A program made the position numbers and the translations under genes. Below are positions 29,292-39,259 of a stretch of DNA of 64,000 bases, in pieces (positions within the stretch are counted from its first letter, which is position 1; each line of letters starts with the position of its first letter). Source of the stretch: Caldimicrobium sp. (GTDB lineage Bacteria > Desulfobacterota > Thermodesulfobacteria > Thermodesulfobacteriales > Thermodesulfobacteriaceae). The notes under the pieces were generated by a model, which saw nothing but the letters and a program-made list of their open reading frames with translations, made no database searches and was not told the origin of the DNA. The stretch is from positions 1 through 64,000 of the forward strand of contig JANXDB010000054.1 in the NCBI GenBank assembly GCA_025060015.1. Direction: 5' to 3'.

Positions 29292-30617
29292 GATCTCTCC
29301 AAATACCCTTTTAAAGATGGTATCTACATGTTTAAGATAGATTTTCATGTCAAAGATTTTCTCAATTTCATCTTTAGACAGATAGGTTTTAATTTGCTCA
29401 TCTTTCAAGATTTCCTCCTTGAAGGATAAAGTTTCATCATGCCATACTCTCATAGCTATATCCTGAACAAGAAGATAGGCCTCCTCTCGAGTAAGGCCTT
29501 TATTCACCAGGGCTAGAAGTAGATATTGCGAAAAGATAAGTCCCCTTGTTAGAGCTAAGTTCCTCTGCATCCTTTCAGGGTATACCTGTAGATTTTTCAA
29601 GACATAGCTCAACCTTGCCAGTGCGAAATCTGTCAGAGTAGTTGCCGAGGGGATTATCATTCTCTCTACCGAAGAGTGACTGATATCTCTTTCATGCCAA
29701 AGGGACACATTTTCAAGGGCTGGTATTGCGTATGCCCTGATAGTTCTTGCTAAACCACAGAGATTTTCCGTTAGGATGGGGTTCCTTTTGTGTGGCATAG
29801 CGGAAGAACCCTTTTGGCCTGCTCCAAAGGGCTCTTCTGCCTCTAAGACCTCGGTCCTTTGAAGATGTCTTATTTCGGTTGCTATCTTTTCAATTGAAGA
29901 GGCAAGAATGGCCAGGGCACAGAGATATTCGGCATAGCGGTCCCGAGGAACAACTTGATTAGATATGGGTTCTGGCTTAAGCCCAAGCTTCTCACAGGTA
30001 TAGGCTTCTACTTCAGGAGGAAGATGGGCAAAGGTTCCCACTGCTCCTGATATCTTGCCGTAAGATATGTTTTCCTTTGCTCGAAGAAGCCTCTCTTTGT
30101 TGCGTTTCATCTCCTCATAAAAAAGAGCAAACTTCAATCCAAATGTGATGGGCTCGGCATGTATACCGTGGGTCCTACCAATCATCGGAGTATCCTTGTG
30201 GGCAAAGGCCCTCTCCTTTATAATTTCCAATAGGTTATCAAGACCCTCAAGAATTATCTCCATGGCCTTTCTCATCCTATATGCCATAGCAGTATCAAGC
30301 ATATCCGAGGAGGTCATCCCTAAGTGAAGGTACCTTGCTGAAGGACCAACAAGCTCTGCTATATGGGTTAAAAAGGCAATCACATCATGCCTTGTCTCCC
30401 TTTCAATCTCCTCAACCCTTTTCACGTTTTCAGTGGTAAAGCCCTGTTCTAAGTAAGGAGTGAGTTTCTCTTTTAGGATTAGATAGTCTTGCTCTGGAAC
30501 CTTGCCAAGCCTATACCAGGCTTCCATGGCATAAAATTCAACCAAAAGCCAGCTCCTTAGTTTTTCTTCCTCACTCCATAGTTTTACCATGACCGGACGA
30601 CTATATCTTAGAATCAT
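29286..30617 (-). CDS. purB: Adenylosuccinate lyase
   Basis: MTSSDMLDTAMAYRM, GQKGSSAMPHKRNPILTENLCGLAR. Confidence 0.97.
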   Translation of the reverse strand: MILRYSRPVMVKLWSEEEKLRSWLLVEFYAMEAWYRLGKVPEQDYLILKEKLTPYLEQGFTTENVKRVEEIERETRHDVIAFLTHIAELVGPSARYLHLGMTSSDMLDTAMAYRMRKAMEIILEGLDNLLEIIKERAFAHKDTPMIGRTHGIHAEPITFGLKFALFYEEMKRNKERLLRAKENISYGKISGAVGTFAHLPPEVEAYTCEKLGLKPEPISNQVVPRDRYAEYLCALAILASSIEKIATEIRHLQRTEVLEAEEPFGAGQKGSSAMPHKRNPILTENLCGLARTIRAYAIPALENVSLWHERDISHSSVERMIIPSATTLTDFALARLSYVLKNLQVYPERMQRNLALTRGLIFSQYLLLALVNKGLTREEAYLLVQDIAMRVWHDETLSFKEEILKDEQIKTYLSKDEIEKIFDMKIYLKHVDTIFKRVFGEIS

Positions 30618-30742
30618 ATAACACCCCTTTGCCAAATGGAATTTATTTTAAGGAGGTTTCTATTTTACCAGATTTATGTCCCTTAGCAAAAATTAAGGCT
30701 CTATACCTTGTTTTTTGAAGATTTTTCTTTAGAATTTTACTT

Positions 30743-31510
30743 ATGAGGCAGAGAAAAAAAACTCTAACTAAACATCAATTACGTCAGATCATCTTAGAAA
30801 AATTGCCAGCCCTACTTGAAAAGGAACCCCCTCTTCGAGATTTCATTGCAGGCTTTTTTAAGACCCATTTTTCAGAAAAGGAGCAAACCGAAAGAGATAT
30901 CAAATTTCTCATGGAGGAAATCGTTAGGCTCCGTGAAGAAAGTGAAAAACGTTGGACTGAGGCTTTGCAGAGATTAGATGAGCAATCAAAAATACTCGAT
31001 GAACACTCTAAAATTTTAAGGGAACATTCCAAAATTTTAAGGGAACATTCAGAAAGGTTGGAGCAACTATCAAAGGAGCTCATATCACTCAGAAAAAGGC
31101 AGGATGTGCAGATTGTGGCTTTAGGTGCTCGATGGGACATCAAATCTGAAAACACCTTTAGAAATGCCTTAAAAGGTCTTCTTGAGGAGACCTTCCCGAT
31201 TAGGGTGGATAGATACGAAACTACTGATCTTGATGGAGAGGTCTTTGAGGGACATCCAGGAAAGATTGTGGAACTTGATCTTATTATTCGTGACGGAGAG
31301 CTCATAGTTGCAGAGCTTAAATCCTCAATAAGTCCAGCGGATGTATGGATCTTTGAAAAGAAGGTAAAACTCTTCGAAAAGAGAGAAGGGAAAAAGGTCC
31401 ATAAGAAGGTCATTATTTCTCCCATGATTGATCCCAAGGCCCTGGATTTTTGCAAAGAGTTAAATATTGTGGCATATACCGATGTGCCCTATCCAGAAGA
31501 GGGATTATAG
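30743..31510 (+). CDS. DUF3782-like coiled-coil protein with PD-(D/E)XK-type C-terminal domain
   Basis: Long coiled coil, then VELDLIIRDGELIVAELKSSISPADVWIFEKK. Confidence 0.75.
   Translation: MRQRKKTLTKHQLRQIILEKLPALLEKEPPLRDFIAGFFKTHFSEKEQTERDIKFLMEEIVRLREESEKRWTEALQRLDEQSKILDEHSKILREHSKILREHSERLEQLSKELISLRKRQDVQIVALGARWDIKSENTFRNALKGLLEETFPIRVDRYETTDLDGEVFEGHPGKIVELDLIIRDGELIVAELKSSISPADVWIFEKKVKLFEKREGKKVHKKVIISPMIDPKALDFCKELNIVAYTDVPYPEEGL
30977..31081 (+). repeat. Five consecutive 21-bp (heptad) units within the coiled-coil gene
   Basis: DEQSKIL-DEHSKIL-REHSKIL-REHSERL-EQLSKEL; AAAATTTTAAGGGAACATTC occurs twice, 21 bp apart. Confidence 0.85.
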
Positions 31511-31529
31511 ATCTAAGGGAGGAGGTGAA

Positions 31530-32456
31530 ATGAAACTCAGCATTATAGGTGCAGGAGCCGTAGGCACAAGCTGTGCTCATTGGGCTTTGGTGAAGAGGGT
31601 TGCTCAGGAAATTGCACTTTTTGACATAGTACCTGGTTTAGCCAAAGGCAAAGCTCTTGATGTTGCCCAAAGTGCCCCTCTCTTTAATTTTTCTGGAAAG
31701 ATCTACGGAACTGAAGATTTTTCCCTTCTTGAGGGAAGCGATGTGGTAATCATTACCGCAGGAAAACCACGAACACCCGGTATGAGCAGAGAAGATCTGC
31801 TTAAGATTAACGCCGAAATAGTTAAGTCCTGTGCCGAAAAGATTCGTCTATATGCTCCCAATAGCATTGTCATCGTTGTCTCCAACCCCCTTGATGCCAT
31901 GGTTTATGTGGCCTACAAGGTAACCGGTTTTCCTAAAGAGCAAATCATGGGAATGGCTGGAGTTTTAGACTCAGCAAGGTACAGATATTTTATAGCTGAA
32001 ACCTTAGGAGTTTCACCCAGGGATGTCCAAGCTCTGGTTATGGGTGTTCATGGAGATCTAATGCTTCCACTGATAAGACTTGCCAATGTGGCTGGAATTC
32101 CAATCACAGAGCTTCTGTCTCGGGATAAAATCGAAGAAATAGTCATTAAAACCAAGTATGGTGGTGGCGAAATCGTCAATCTCTTGAAAACAGGAAGCGC
32201 CTTTACCACACCAGGGCTTGCAACCATAGAGATGGCAGAAAGTATCCTAAAGGATGAAAAGAGGGTCCTTACCTGTTCAGTGTTACTTGAGGGAGAGTAT
32301 GGTATAAATGGTGTTTTCCTTGGAGTCCCTGTGATTGTCGGAAGAAGGGGAGTAGAAAGAATTCTTGAGATACACCTCGAACCTGAGGAACTAAGTGCCC
32401 TCCATCAAAGCGCCAAAGCCTGCCAGGAGTTGATAAACGCCTTACCTGAACTATAG
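31530..32456 (+). CDS. mdh: Malate dehydrogenase
   Basis: IIGAGAVGTSCAHWA, ITAGKPRTPGMSREDLL, VSNPLDAMVYVAYKVTG, GVHGDLMLPL. Confidence 0.95.
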   Translation: MKLSIIGAGAVGTSCAHWALVKRVAQEIALFDIVPGLAKGKALDVAQSAPLFNFSGKIYGTEDFSLLEGSDVVIITAGKPRTPGMSREDLLKINAEIVKSCAEKIRLYAPNSIVIVVSNPLDAMVYVAYKVTGFPKEQIMGMAGVLDSARYRYFIAETLGVSPRDVQALVMGVHGDLMLPLIRLANVAGIPITELLSRDKIEEIVIKTKYGGGEIVNLLKTGSAFTTPGLATIEMAESILKDEKRVLTCSVLLEGEYGINGVFLGVPVIVGRRGVERILEIHLEPEELSALHQSAKACQELINALPEL

Positions 32457-32867
32457 TTGTTTGATCAATGTTTCAACGGATCTTTTTATCTCTTCTCTAA
32501 TCTCCCTTAATCTCTGTAAAATCTCTTCCTTTGATCCCTCTAACTTAGCTGGATCTGGAAAAGACCAATGAATTAACCTTGCTGTGGGCAAGTATGGACA
32601 GGACTGCCTTGCAGAATCACAAAGAGTCACCACCAGATCAAGGCTCTCCACAGGTATTTCCTCTAATCCCTTTGGCCTTGCAGAGCTTAGATCAAAACCC
32701 TCTTCTTGCATAACCTCCACCACTAAAGGATTTACCTCCTTTTCAGGTAGGGCACCAGCAGAGTAGACTTCTATCTCCTTTTTATACAAATTAGCAAAGT
32801 ATTTCCCATAGGCCTCTGCCATCTGACTTCTTGCAGTATTTCCAGTGCAAATAAAGGCAATCTTCAT
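32451..32867 (-). CDS. Low-molecular-weight phosphatase / arsenate reductase ArsC family
   Basis: FICTGNTARSQMAEAYG, VVTLCDSARQSCP. Confidence 0.9.
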   Translation of the reverse strand: MKIAFICTGNTARSQMAEAYGKYFANLYKKEIEVYSAGALPEKEVNPLVVEVMQEEGFDLSSARPKGLEEIPVESLDLVVTLCDSARQSCPYLPTARLIHWSFPDPAKLEGSKEEILQRLREIREEIKRSVETLIKQL

Positions 32868-32957
32868 ATTACTTAGATTTTGCTTTAGCGTGATTTCATT
32901 TTACAATATAACACACTCTTGTTAAATTTACATTAAAAAGTTAGGTGTCTGTAATCC

Positions 32958-33788
32958 ATGACTGGTATTCTATACGTGGTATCTCTTCCCATTGGAAACC
33001 TAAAGGACATTACTTTACGAGCTTTAGCGGTCTTAAAGGAAGTAGACCTTATTCTCACAGAGGATACTAGAAGCTTTCAAAAAATTGCCAAAGCTTATGA
33101 AATTCCACCTAAAAAATTAATCAGTTTTTACCGAGAAAAGGAGATTAAAAAGGAGGATAGGATCATAGAGATTCTGAAGGAGGGGAAAAAGATTGCTCTG
33201 TGTAGTGAAGCGGGAACCCCTCTCATCTCTGATCCCGGAAGTAGATTAATTCAAAGGGCTTATCGAGAGGGGATAAAGGTTGTGCCTATCCCTGGTGCTT
33301 CAGCCCTCAGCTGTGCCCTTTCTGTCTCCGGAATAGATCTATCAGAGGGATTCGTCTTTCTTGGCTTTCCTCCTAAAAAAGAAAAATTACTCCGAGAGAG
33401 ACTTAGCAAGATTCCCCCTGATCTACCCCTAATCCTTTTTATTTCTCCCCATGATTTCCCTGAAATCATTGCACTCCTACTTAAGATTCTTGGCAACAGA
33501 GAGGTCTTTTTAGCAAGAGAACTAACCAAGTTTCACGAGGAGTTACTTCTTACCACTTTAGATGAGCTATCTAAAAGAGAGGCAGTGCGAGGAGAGATTA
33601 CCATTGTTGTGGGGAGACCATATGGAGAAGAATTTCAAGTAAAAGAGAAGCCTTCAGTTGAACACTTACAGAGAAGATATCTTGAGCTTAAAGCCAGGGG
33701 GTTGCGAAAAAGAGAAATAGCAAAGATCTTGGCAGTAGAACTTGGGATAACCGCCAAGGATATCTATGAAGTGATTAGGAATCTTTAA
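32958..33788 (+). CDS. rsmI: 16S rRNA 2'-O-ribose C1402 methyltransferase RsmI
   Basis: LYVVSLPIGNLKDITLRAL, EDTRSF, SEAGTPLISDPGSRLI. Confidence 0.97.
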   Translation: MTGILYVVSLPIGNLKDITLRALAVLKEVDLILTEDTRSFQKIAKAYEIPPKKLISFYREKEIKKEDRIIEILKEGKKIALCSEAGTPLISDPGSRLIQRAYREGIKVVPIPGASALSCALSVSGIDLSEGFVFLGFPPKKEKLLRERLSKIPPDLPLILFISPHDFPEIIALLLKILGNREVFLARELTKFHEELLLTTLDELSKREAVRGEITIVVGRPYGEEFQVKEKPSVEHLQRRYLELKARGLRKREIAKILAVELGITAKDIYEVIRNL

Positions 33789-34900
33789 ACATTTAGCCTT
33801 TCTGGGTGTTCCCTCAGAAATCTCTCTATTTCTGCGAAAAAGACCTTTAGAAGCTCTTCTTCCTTAACCTTTTTAATGATCTTTCCCTCACGAAAGATCA
33901 GACCAACCCCCTTGCCTCCAGCAATCCCTAAATCGGCAATCTTTGCCTCTCCAGGACCATTCACCACGCACCCCATAACTGCAAGCTTTAAATTTGCTCT
34001 AATGTTTCTAGCCCACCTCTCAACCTCCTCATAAAGCTTCATCAGATCGATCTCACACCTTCCACAGGTGGGACAGGCAATTATATCAGGATGAAGGGTT
34101 CGCAAACCTAAATTCCTCAAAATCTCGAAGGCAACGTAAACCTCCTCCACTGGATCGGCAGTAAGAGAGACTCTAATGGTATCACCGATACCTTTCATAA
34201 GTAAATGTGTTATCGCCATGGTATTCTTTATAGTTCCGGCAAGCAACCCTCCAGCCTCTGTTACACCAATATGTAGCGGAAAATCGGATTTTTTGGAGAA
34301 CTCTTCATAGGCCTTCACTGTATCCCACCAGTTAGAGGATTTAAGAGACACCTTTAGGTTGTAGAAATCAAACCTTTCAATTACATATTCAACCCACCGC
34401 AGGGCACTCTCTACCATGGCCTTAGGACCAGGGGTTCGATACTTTCTCAAAAACTCCGCCTCAAGGGAGCCAGCGTTAATGCCAATTCTTAGGCAAACTC
34501 CCACCTCTTTACATCCCCGAAGGAGAGCATCAAGGTGCTTCTTACTTTTAATAGTGCCTGGATTAATGCGTATCCCAGCAACACCTGCCAAAAGTGCCTT
34601 CTCTCCAAGAGAGATGTCAAAGTGAAGATCGGCAATCACAGGCAGGGGAGAGTTTCTAACAATTTCCTTTAAAGCCAAAGCAGCCCTCTCATCAGGCACA
34701 GCCACCCTCACGATCTCGCAACCAGCCTCACTTAAAGCCTCAATCTGAGAAAGGGTTGCCCCTATATCCTTGGTATCAGTATTAGTCATACTCTGAACCC
34801 TTATGGGATTATCCCCTCCGATACCAACTTTACCCACCCAAATCTCTCGAGTTTTTCTTCTGCTGATTCTCGGAAACATTTCTCCCCTTGTCTTTTGCAT
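33785..34900 (-). CDS. ispG: 4-hydroxy-3-methylbut-2-enyl diphosphate synthase
   Basis: PIRVQSMTNTDTKDI, INAGSLE, ACPTCGRCEIDL, MGCVVNGPGEA. Confidence 0.98.
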   Translation of the reverse strand: MQKTRGEMFPRISRRKTREIWVGKVGIGGDNPIRVQSMTNTDTKDIGATLSQIEALSEAGCEIVRVAVPDERAALALKEIVRNSPLPVIADLHFDISLGEKALLAGVAGIRINPGTIKSKKHLDALLRGCKEVGVCLRIGINAGSLEAEFLRKYRTPGPKAMVESALRWVEYVIERFDFYNLKVSLKSSNWWDTVKAYEEFSKKSDFPLHIGVTEAGGLLAGTIKNTMAITHLLMKGIGDTIRVSLTADPVEEVYVAFEILRNLGLRTLHPDIIACPTCGRCEIDLMKLYEEVERWARNIRANLKLAVMGCVVNGPGEAKIADLGIAGGKGVGLIFREGKIIKKVKEEELLKVFFAEIERFLREHPERLNV

Positions 34901-34962
34901 TAAGGTTATTTATATATATTGTTATAGACATTACCCATAAAATTTTAGATAGAGGTGATGCT

Positions 34963-35793
34963 ATGTTTAAAATTGTAACATTGATTTTACTTTTTTTAAC
35001 TATCTTCAACTTATCCAATGCACGCAGCACAGAAATCCAGAAATTTACCTTCGGAGTTGTGCCCCAATTTCCTCCGGATTTTATTGAGCAGGCCTGGGGA
35101 CCTGTACTTAGAGAAATATCCCTGCGCAGTGGTTACCTTTTTGAATTGAAAATCAAAAAAACTATACCTGAATTCGAGAAGGGTTTCCTTAGTGGTGAAT
35201 TCGACTTTGCCTTCATGAATCCCTATCATATGGTTGTAGCAAGAAGAACCCAAAAGTATGAGCCTATCATAAGAGATGCTACTCCTTTAACAGGAATTTT
35301 AGTTGTTAAAAAGGAAAGCTCCATCTCTAAGGTTGAAGATCTGAATGGAGCAACGATAGCCTTTCCTGCGCCCAATGCCTTTGGGGCTTCTCTTTATATG
35401 AGGGCCCTTCTTACTGAAAAATTTAAGATCAAGTTCACTCCTAAGTATGTGAAGACCCATGATAATGCCTACCGGCATGTAGTTTTAGGTTTGGCAGAGG
35501 CTGGAGGCGGGGTAAATCAGACCTTTCAAAGACAACCAGATGAGATACGCAATCAACTACGTATTCTCTATGAAACACCACCCTCTGCTCCCCACCCAAT
35601 AGCAGTTCATCCCAGAGTCCCTCAAAAGGTAAGAGAAATATTCGTCAAACTCTTTTTTGAGATCTTAAGGGAAAAACAATTTGAAGAAAATTTTAAAAAC
35701 ATGCAGCTACCTCAACCACTCTTAGCAGACTACAAAAGAGATTATAAACCCCTCGAAAAGTTGAAATTGGAGAGATACTGGGTTGAAGAATAA
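34963..35793 (+). CDS. PhnD-like periplasmic substrate-binding protein
   Basis: Signal peptide; FDFAFMNPYHMVVARR, TPLTGILVVKKESSISKVEDLNGATIAFPAPNAFGASL: PhnD/SBP fold. Confidence 0.85.
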   Translation: MFKIVTLILLFLTIFNLSNARSTEIQKFTFGVVPQFPPDFIEQAWGPVLREISLRSGYLFELKIKKTIPEFEKGFLSGEFDFAFMNPYHMVVARRTQKYEPIIRDATPLTGILVVKKESSISKVEDLNGATIAFPAPNAFGASLYMRALLTEKFKIKFTPKYVKTHDNAYRHVVLGLAEAGGGVNQTFQRQPDEIRNQLRILYETPPSAPHPIAVHPRVPQKVREIFVKLFFEILREKQFEENFKNMQLPQPLLADYKRDYKPLEKLKLERYWVEE

Positions 35794-38056
35794 AGCCAAC
35801 TTCTTTGACCTATCAAAATGGAGATTTGGTAATCAACTCCTTTTTGTCTTTTTTCTGATCTTTTTAACTACCGGTGTGATAGTAAATTATCTGAACTATT
35901 ACCTGCAAGTTAATCGTTTTCAAAATCTAATTTATCATAAGGTTAAATTAACAAGAGAGCTTCTCACTTCAGCTATTCTAACACCACTACTTAACGAGGA
36001 CTTTGATAAAATAGAGAGATATTTGATGAATGTAGTAGATACCGAAAATCAAGTGATAGGTGTTAAACTGATTAGTTCTTCGGGAATTATCCTACTATCT
36101 GCCATTCAGAGTAACGGAACAACAAAGATCCAATATCCTCGTAGCCCCTTTGAGCTTCAACTGGAGGATAAATATATAGAAAGGGAGAGTGACTGGCTCT
36201 ATATATTCCCAGTCAAAGTCACTCCCCAAAGTCCTCCTTTAGCCTGGATTTCTCTAAGTTACTCCAAAGAACTTCTCACTACAATAAAAAGAGAGAGCTT
36301 GCTCACCAATATCTTCACATTCCTTGCCGCTTTGATAGTAAATTTTCTAATCATCGGTATTTTCTCTAAGACTTTTCAAAAAGACCTCAATCTCATCACC
36401 GACTTCTTAATCAATCTTCCCGAGAGATATGGCTCATTCTCAAGAGATGTTTTGCATTCCCAGGAAATGCAAACCTTACAAAGCATAGCAAACAAATTAT
36501 CGGCTATTCTCAAAGAACAAAGAGAAAAAATTTATGAAGAGAAAAATAAACTTGAGACTATTCAAAATGTCATAAAGGAAGGTTTAGTGGTGGTTGATAG
36601 AGATTTAAAAATTATTCACTTTAACAAAGCCTTTCTGGGTCTTACAGAGAGTCCTCCCCAAGGGGATTTGGAGGGGGTCAGATTACCTGATATACTACCA
36701 CTTCACGAAGAAGATTCAAATGAGTGTCTGTGGAAAGGTAAAATAATCTCCTTGATCGATAAATTTCTACTTGGTGAAACCGACTTATCTAATGTTGAAG
36801 CTGTACAGAGATTATCTGATGGAATGGAAAGATATCTTGAACTGAGTTTTAGCCCCTATCAATTGGAGACGGGAAAAAGGGGGCTTGTGGTGCTCATGAG
36901 AAATGTAACAGAAAGGAAAAAACTTCAAAAAAAGATGTTAATCATGGATAAGTTAGAGACAGTGAATAAATTAGCGGGTGGTATTGCCCATGATTTGAAC
37001 AACTACTTAGCCTCTCTCTATAATTATCTAAACCTACTAAAGCTTAGACTCCTAAAACAGGAGATTTCCTTTGAAGACAACTTTAACAAATTAGAAAGCC
37101 TTCTAACCAAAATGACCAATCTCACTTACCAACTACTCAATCTAAGCAAGGGAAATGCACCTATCATGAAGCCAGCAAACATAACAGACCTCATCAAAGA
37201 AGTAGCCAATTTTTGTTTTAGCGGATCACCTATTACCTTTAGCTTAAAGGAAGAGGGTGAAATCAGAAGTTTTCTCTTTGATGAAAATCAAATGGCACAG
37301 GTTTTTCAAAACCTGTTTATAAATTCCAAGGAAGCCATGCCAGAGGGAGGTAAAGTTTCCGTTACCTTAACGGTAAAGGAAAAACCACAAACTCAAGAGG
37401 GTTCTGCAAAGGAAAAATGGGTCGTGATTGAAGTTTCTGACACGGGAACGGGAATTCCAGAGGATATCATGTCACGAATTTTTGAACCCTTCTTTACCAC
37501 AAAAAAGACTGGTTCAGGTCTTGGGCTAACCATAGTCTCACAGATTATCAAAAATCACGGAGGTGAAATAGAAGTTCACTCCAAGGTTGGTGTAGGCACC
37601 ACCTTTGTTTTAAAATTGCCTTATAAAGAAGTTTCATCCACCGAGGAGATGAAAACTGATACTCCATCCTGGAACTTTGAAGGTCTGAGGATATTAATTG
37701 TTGATGATGAAGTAGATATCATCGAACCTTTAAAAGTCATCTTATCAGACCTTGGTTTCGAGGTTGAAGCAGTTAGTAGTCCTTTGAAAGCCATGGATCT
37801 CTTCAGAGAAGCTCTGGAGAAGAAGAGGCCCTTTGAGATCGTTCTTACCGATTACACTATGCCTGATATGACAGGTGATAAACTAATAAAAACCTTAAAA
37901 AAGATAAATTCAGAATTTAAGGCTATCCTCTCCACAGGTTATGCTGATATCACCATTACTTCAAACACTGAAGAATATCAATTTGATGGCATACTAAAAA
38001 AACCTTACAAGTTTGAGGATCTGTTGAAGACTTTACATTTCGTTATTTACAAATAA
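35783..38056 (+). CDS. Hybrid sensor histidine kinase (TM, PAS, HisKA, HATPase, receiver)
   Basis: LAGGIAHDLNNYLASL, FQNLFINSKEAMPEGG, GSGLGLTIVSQIIKNHGG, then receiver RILIVDDEVDIIEPL...VLTDYTMPDMTGD. Confidence 0.95.
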   Translation: MKNKANFFDLSKWRFGNQLLFVFFLIFLTTGVIVNYLNYYLQVNRFQNLIYHKVKLTRELLTSAILTPLLNEDFDKIERYLMNVVDTENQVIGVKLISSSGIILLSAIQSNGTTKIQYPRSPFELQLEDKYIERESDWLYIFPVKVTPQSPPLAWISLSYSKELLTTIKRESLLTNIFTFLAALIVNFLIIGIFSKTFQKDLNLITDFLINLPERYGSFSRDVLHSQEMQTLQSIANKLSAILKEQREKIYEEKNKLETIQNVIKEGLVVVDRDLKIIHFNKAFLGLTESPPQGDLEGVRLPDILPLHEEDSNECLWKGKIISLIDKFLLGETDLSNVEAVQRLSDGMERYLELSFSPYQLETGKRGLVVLMRNVTERKKLQKKMLIMDKLETVNKLAGGIAHDLNNYLASLYNYLNLLKLRLLKQEISFEDNFNKLESLLTKMTNLTYQLLNLSKGNAPIMKPANITDLIKEVANFCFSGSPITFSLKEEGEIRSFLFDENQMAQVFQNLFINSKEAMPEGGKVSVTLTVKEKPQTQEGSAKEKWVVIEVSDTGTGIPEDIMSRIFEPFFTTKKTGSGLGLTIVSQIIKNHGGEIEVHSKVGVGTTFVLKLPYKEVSSTEEMKTDTPSWNFEGLRILIVDDEVDIIEPLKVILSDLGFEVEAVSSPLKAMDLFREALEKKRPFEIVLTDYTMPDMTGDKLIKTLKKINSEFKAILSTGYADITITSNTEEYQFDGILKKPYKFEDLLKTLHFVIYK

Positions 38057-38067
38057 ATTAACAAGGT

Positions 38068-38865
38068 ATGCTGAATTTTCTCTTTTTGGCAAAGGATACC
38101 TCCAAAATTCCGAAAGAGTTCTATCTTGCTATTGATAGATTCCAAATCAAGCTCTTCACCCTTCCTGATTTCTCTGAAAAGCCCATTATCCAAAGGGAAA
38201 TTTTCACAGGGATCATTGTGCTCGGAGGAGATGGAACCCTCTTAAAGGCCGTTCCTTTCGCTTATGAACTCAACCTACCAATATTAGGTGTAAACATGGG
38301 TAAATTTGGCTTTCTCACAGAGATCTCACTTCACGAATTGGAAACAGTCCTTGATCTCTGGATAAAGGGAAGAGTCAATTTTGAAGAGCGAACACCTTTA
38401 GTTATCGATTACAGGGGCCATAAAATGATTGCGCTTAACGAAGGTGCTCTCCTTAAAGGTCCCTTAGGACGAGTCATAACCCTTCACTTAACTATCGAGG
38501 AAGAACCCTTTGTGAAAATACGTGGCGATGGGCTTATTGTCAGCACTCCTACAGGATCCACCGCTTACAACCTCAGTGCAGGTGGACCTGTCTTACATCC
38601 AAAGACAGAGGCTTTTGTCATAACACCTATCTGTGCTTTTAAACCTCAAATGAGACCGCTTGTCTTTCCTGATAGATACAAAGTAAACATAACATTAGAA
38701 GAGGGAGGAGAGGAAGTCCATCTGCTGGTAGATGGACATACAAACTTGATACTCTCTGAGGGAGACCAAGTCTCCCTTACCAAAGCAGAGAGAAATATTA
38801 AAATAGTGCCTTCACCATCCAAAGGATACCTTCAGATTCTTCGGGAAAAGTTTGGCTGGCAGTAG
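38068..38865 (+). CDS. nadK: NAD kinase
   Basis: VLGGDGTLLKAV, GVNMGKFGFLTEI, DGLIVSTPTGSTAYNLSAGGP. Confidence 0.96.
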   Translation: MLNFLFLAKDTSKIPKEFYLAIDRFQIKLFTLPDFSEKPIIQREIFTGIIVLGGDGTLLKAVPFAYELNLPILGVNMGKFGFLTEISLHELETVLDLWIKGRVNFEERTPLVIDYRGHKMIALNEGALLKGPLGRVITLHLTIEEEPFVKIRGDGLIVSTPTGSTAYNLSAGGPVLHPKTEAFVITPICAFKPQMRPLVFPDRYKVNITLEEGGEEVHLLVDGHTNLILSEGDQVSLTKAERNIKIVPSPSKGYLQILREKFGWQ

Positions 38866-38869
38866 TTCC

Positions 38870-39238
38870 TTAGAATTCTTCGCTCTCCTTTTTAAAGAAC
38901 TTTTCTGCAAGCTCTTCTTTCTTTTCTTTCGCTGCCTCTTTTGCTTTTTCTAAGGTCTCTGATAGAGTTGCCCTCTTTTCCTCATAAATTTCCTTGGCCT
39001 TACTGGTAAGTTCTCCAACCTTTTCCTCTGCTACACTCCTGATGGTTGACACCTTCTCCTTTAAATGTTCTGTTTCTTCTTTCAACTTTTCTAAGGTTTC
39101 ACCGGCTTCCTCTCTTATTTTTCTTCTTAACTCTGCACCACTTGCAGGAGCATAAAGTAGAGCAACCAAAGCTCCAACGGCTGCTCCAGCTAAAAAGGCT
39201 AAAAAGAGAGAAGTTCTGGTTTCAGACATGATATTCAC
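38870..39238 (-). CDS. YtxH-domain protein
   Basis: FLAFLAGAAVGALVALLYAPASGAELRRKI. Confidence 0.85.
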   Translation of the reverse strand: MNIMSETRTSLFLAFLAGAAVGALVALLYAPASGAELRRKIREEAGETLEKLKEETEHLKEKVSTIRSVAEEKVGELTSKAKEIYEEKRATLSETLEKAKEAAKEKKEELAEKFFKKESEEF

Positions 39239-39259
39239 CTCCAGTTGTATTTTAACTCG

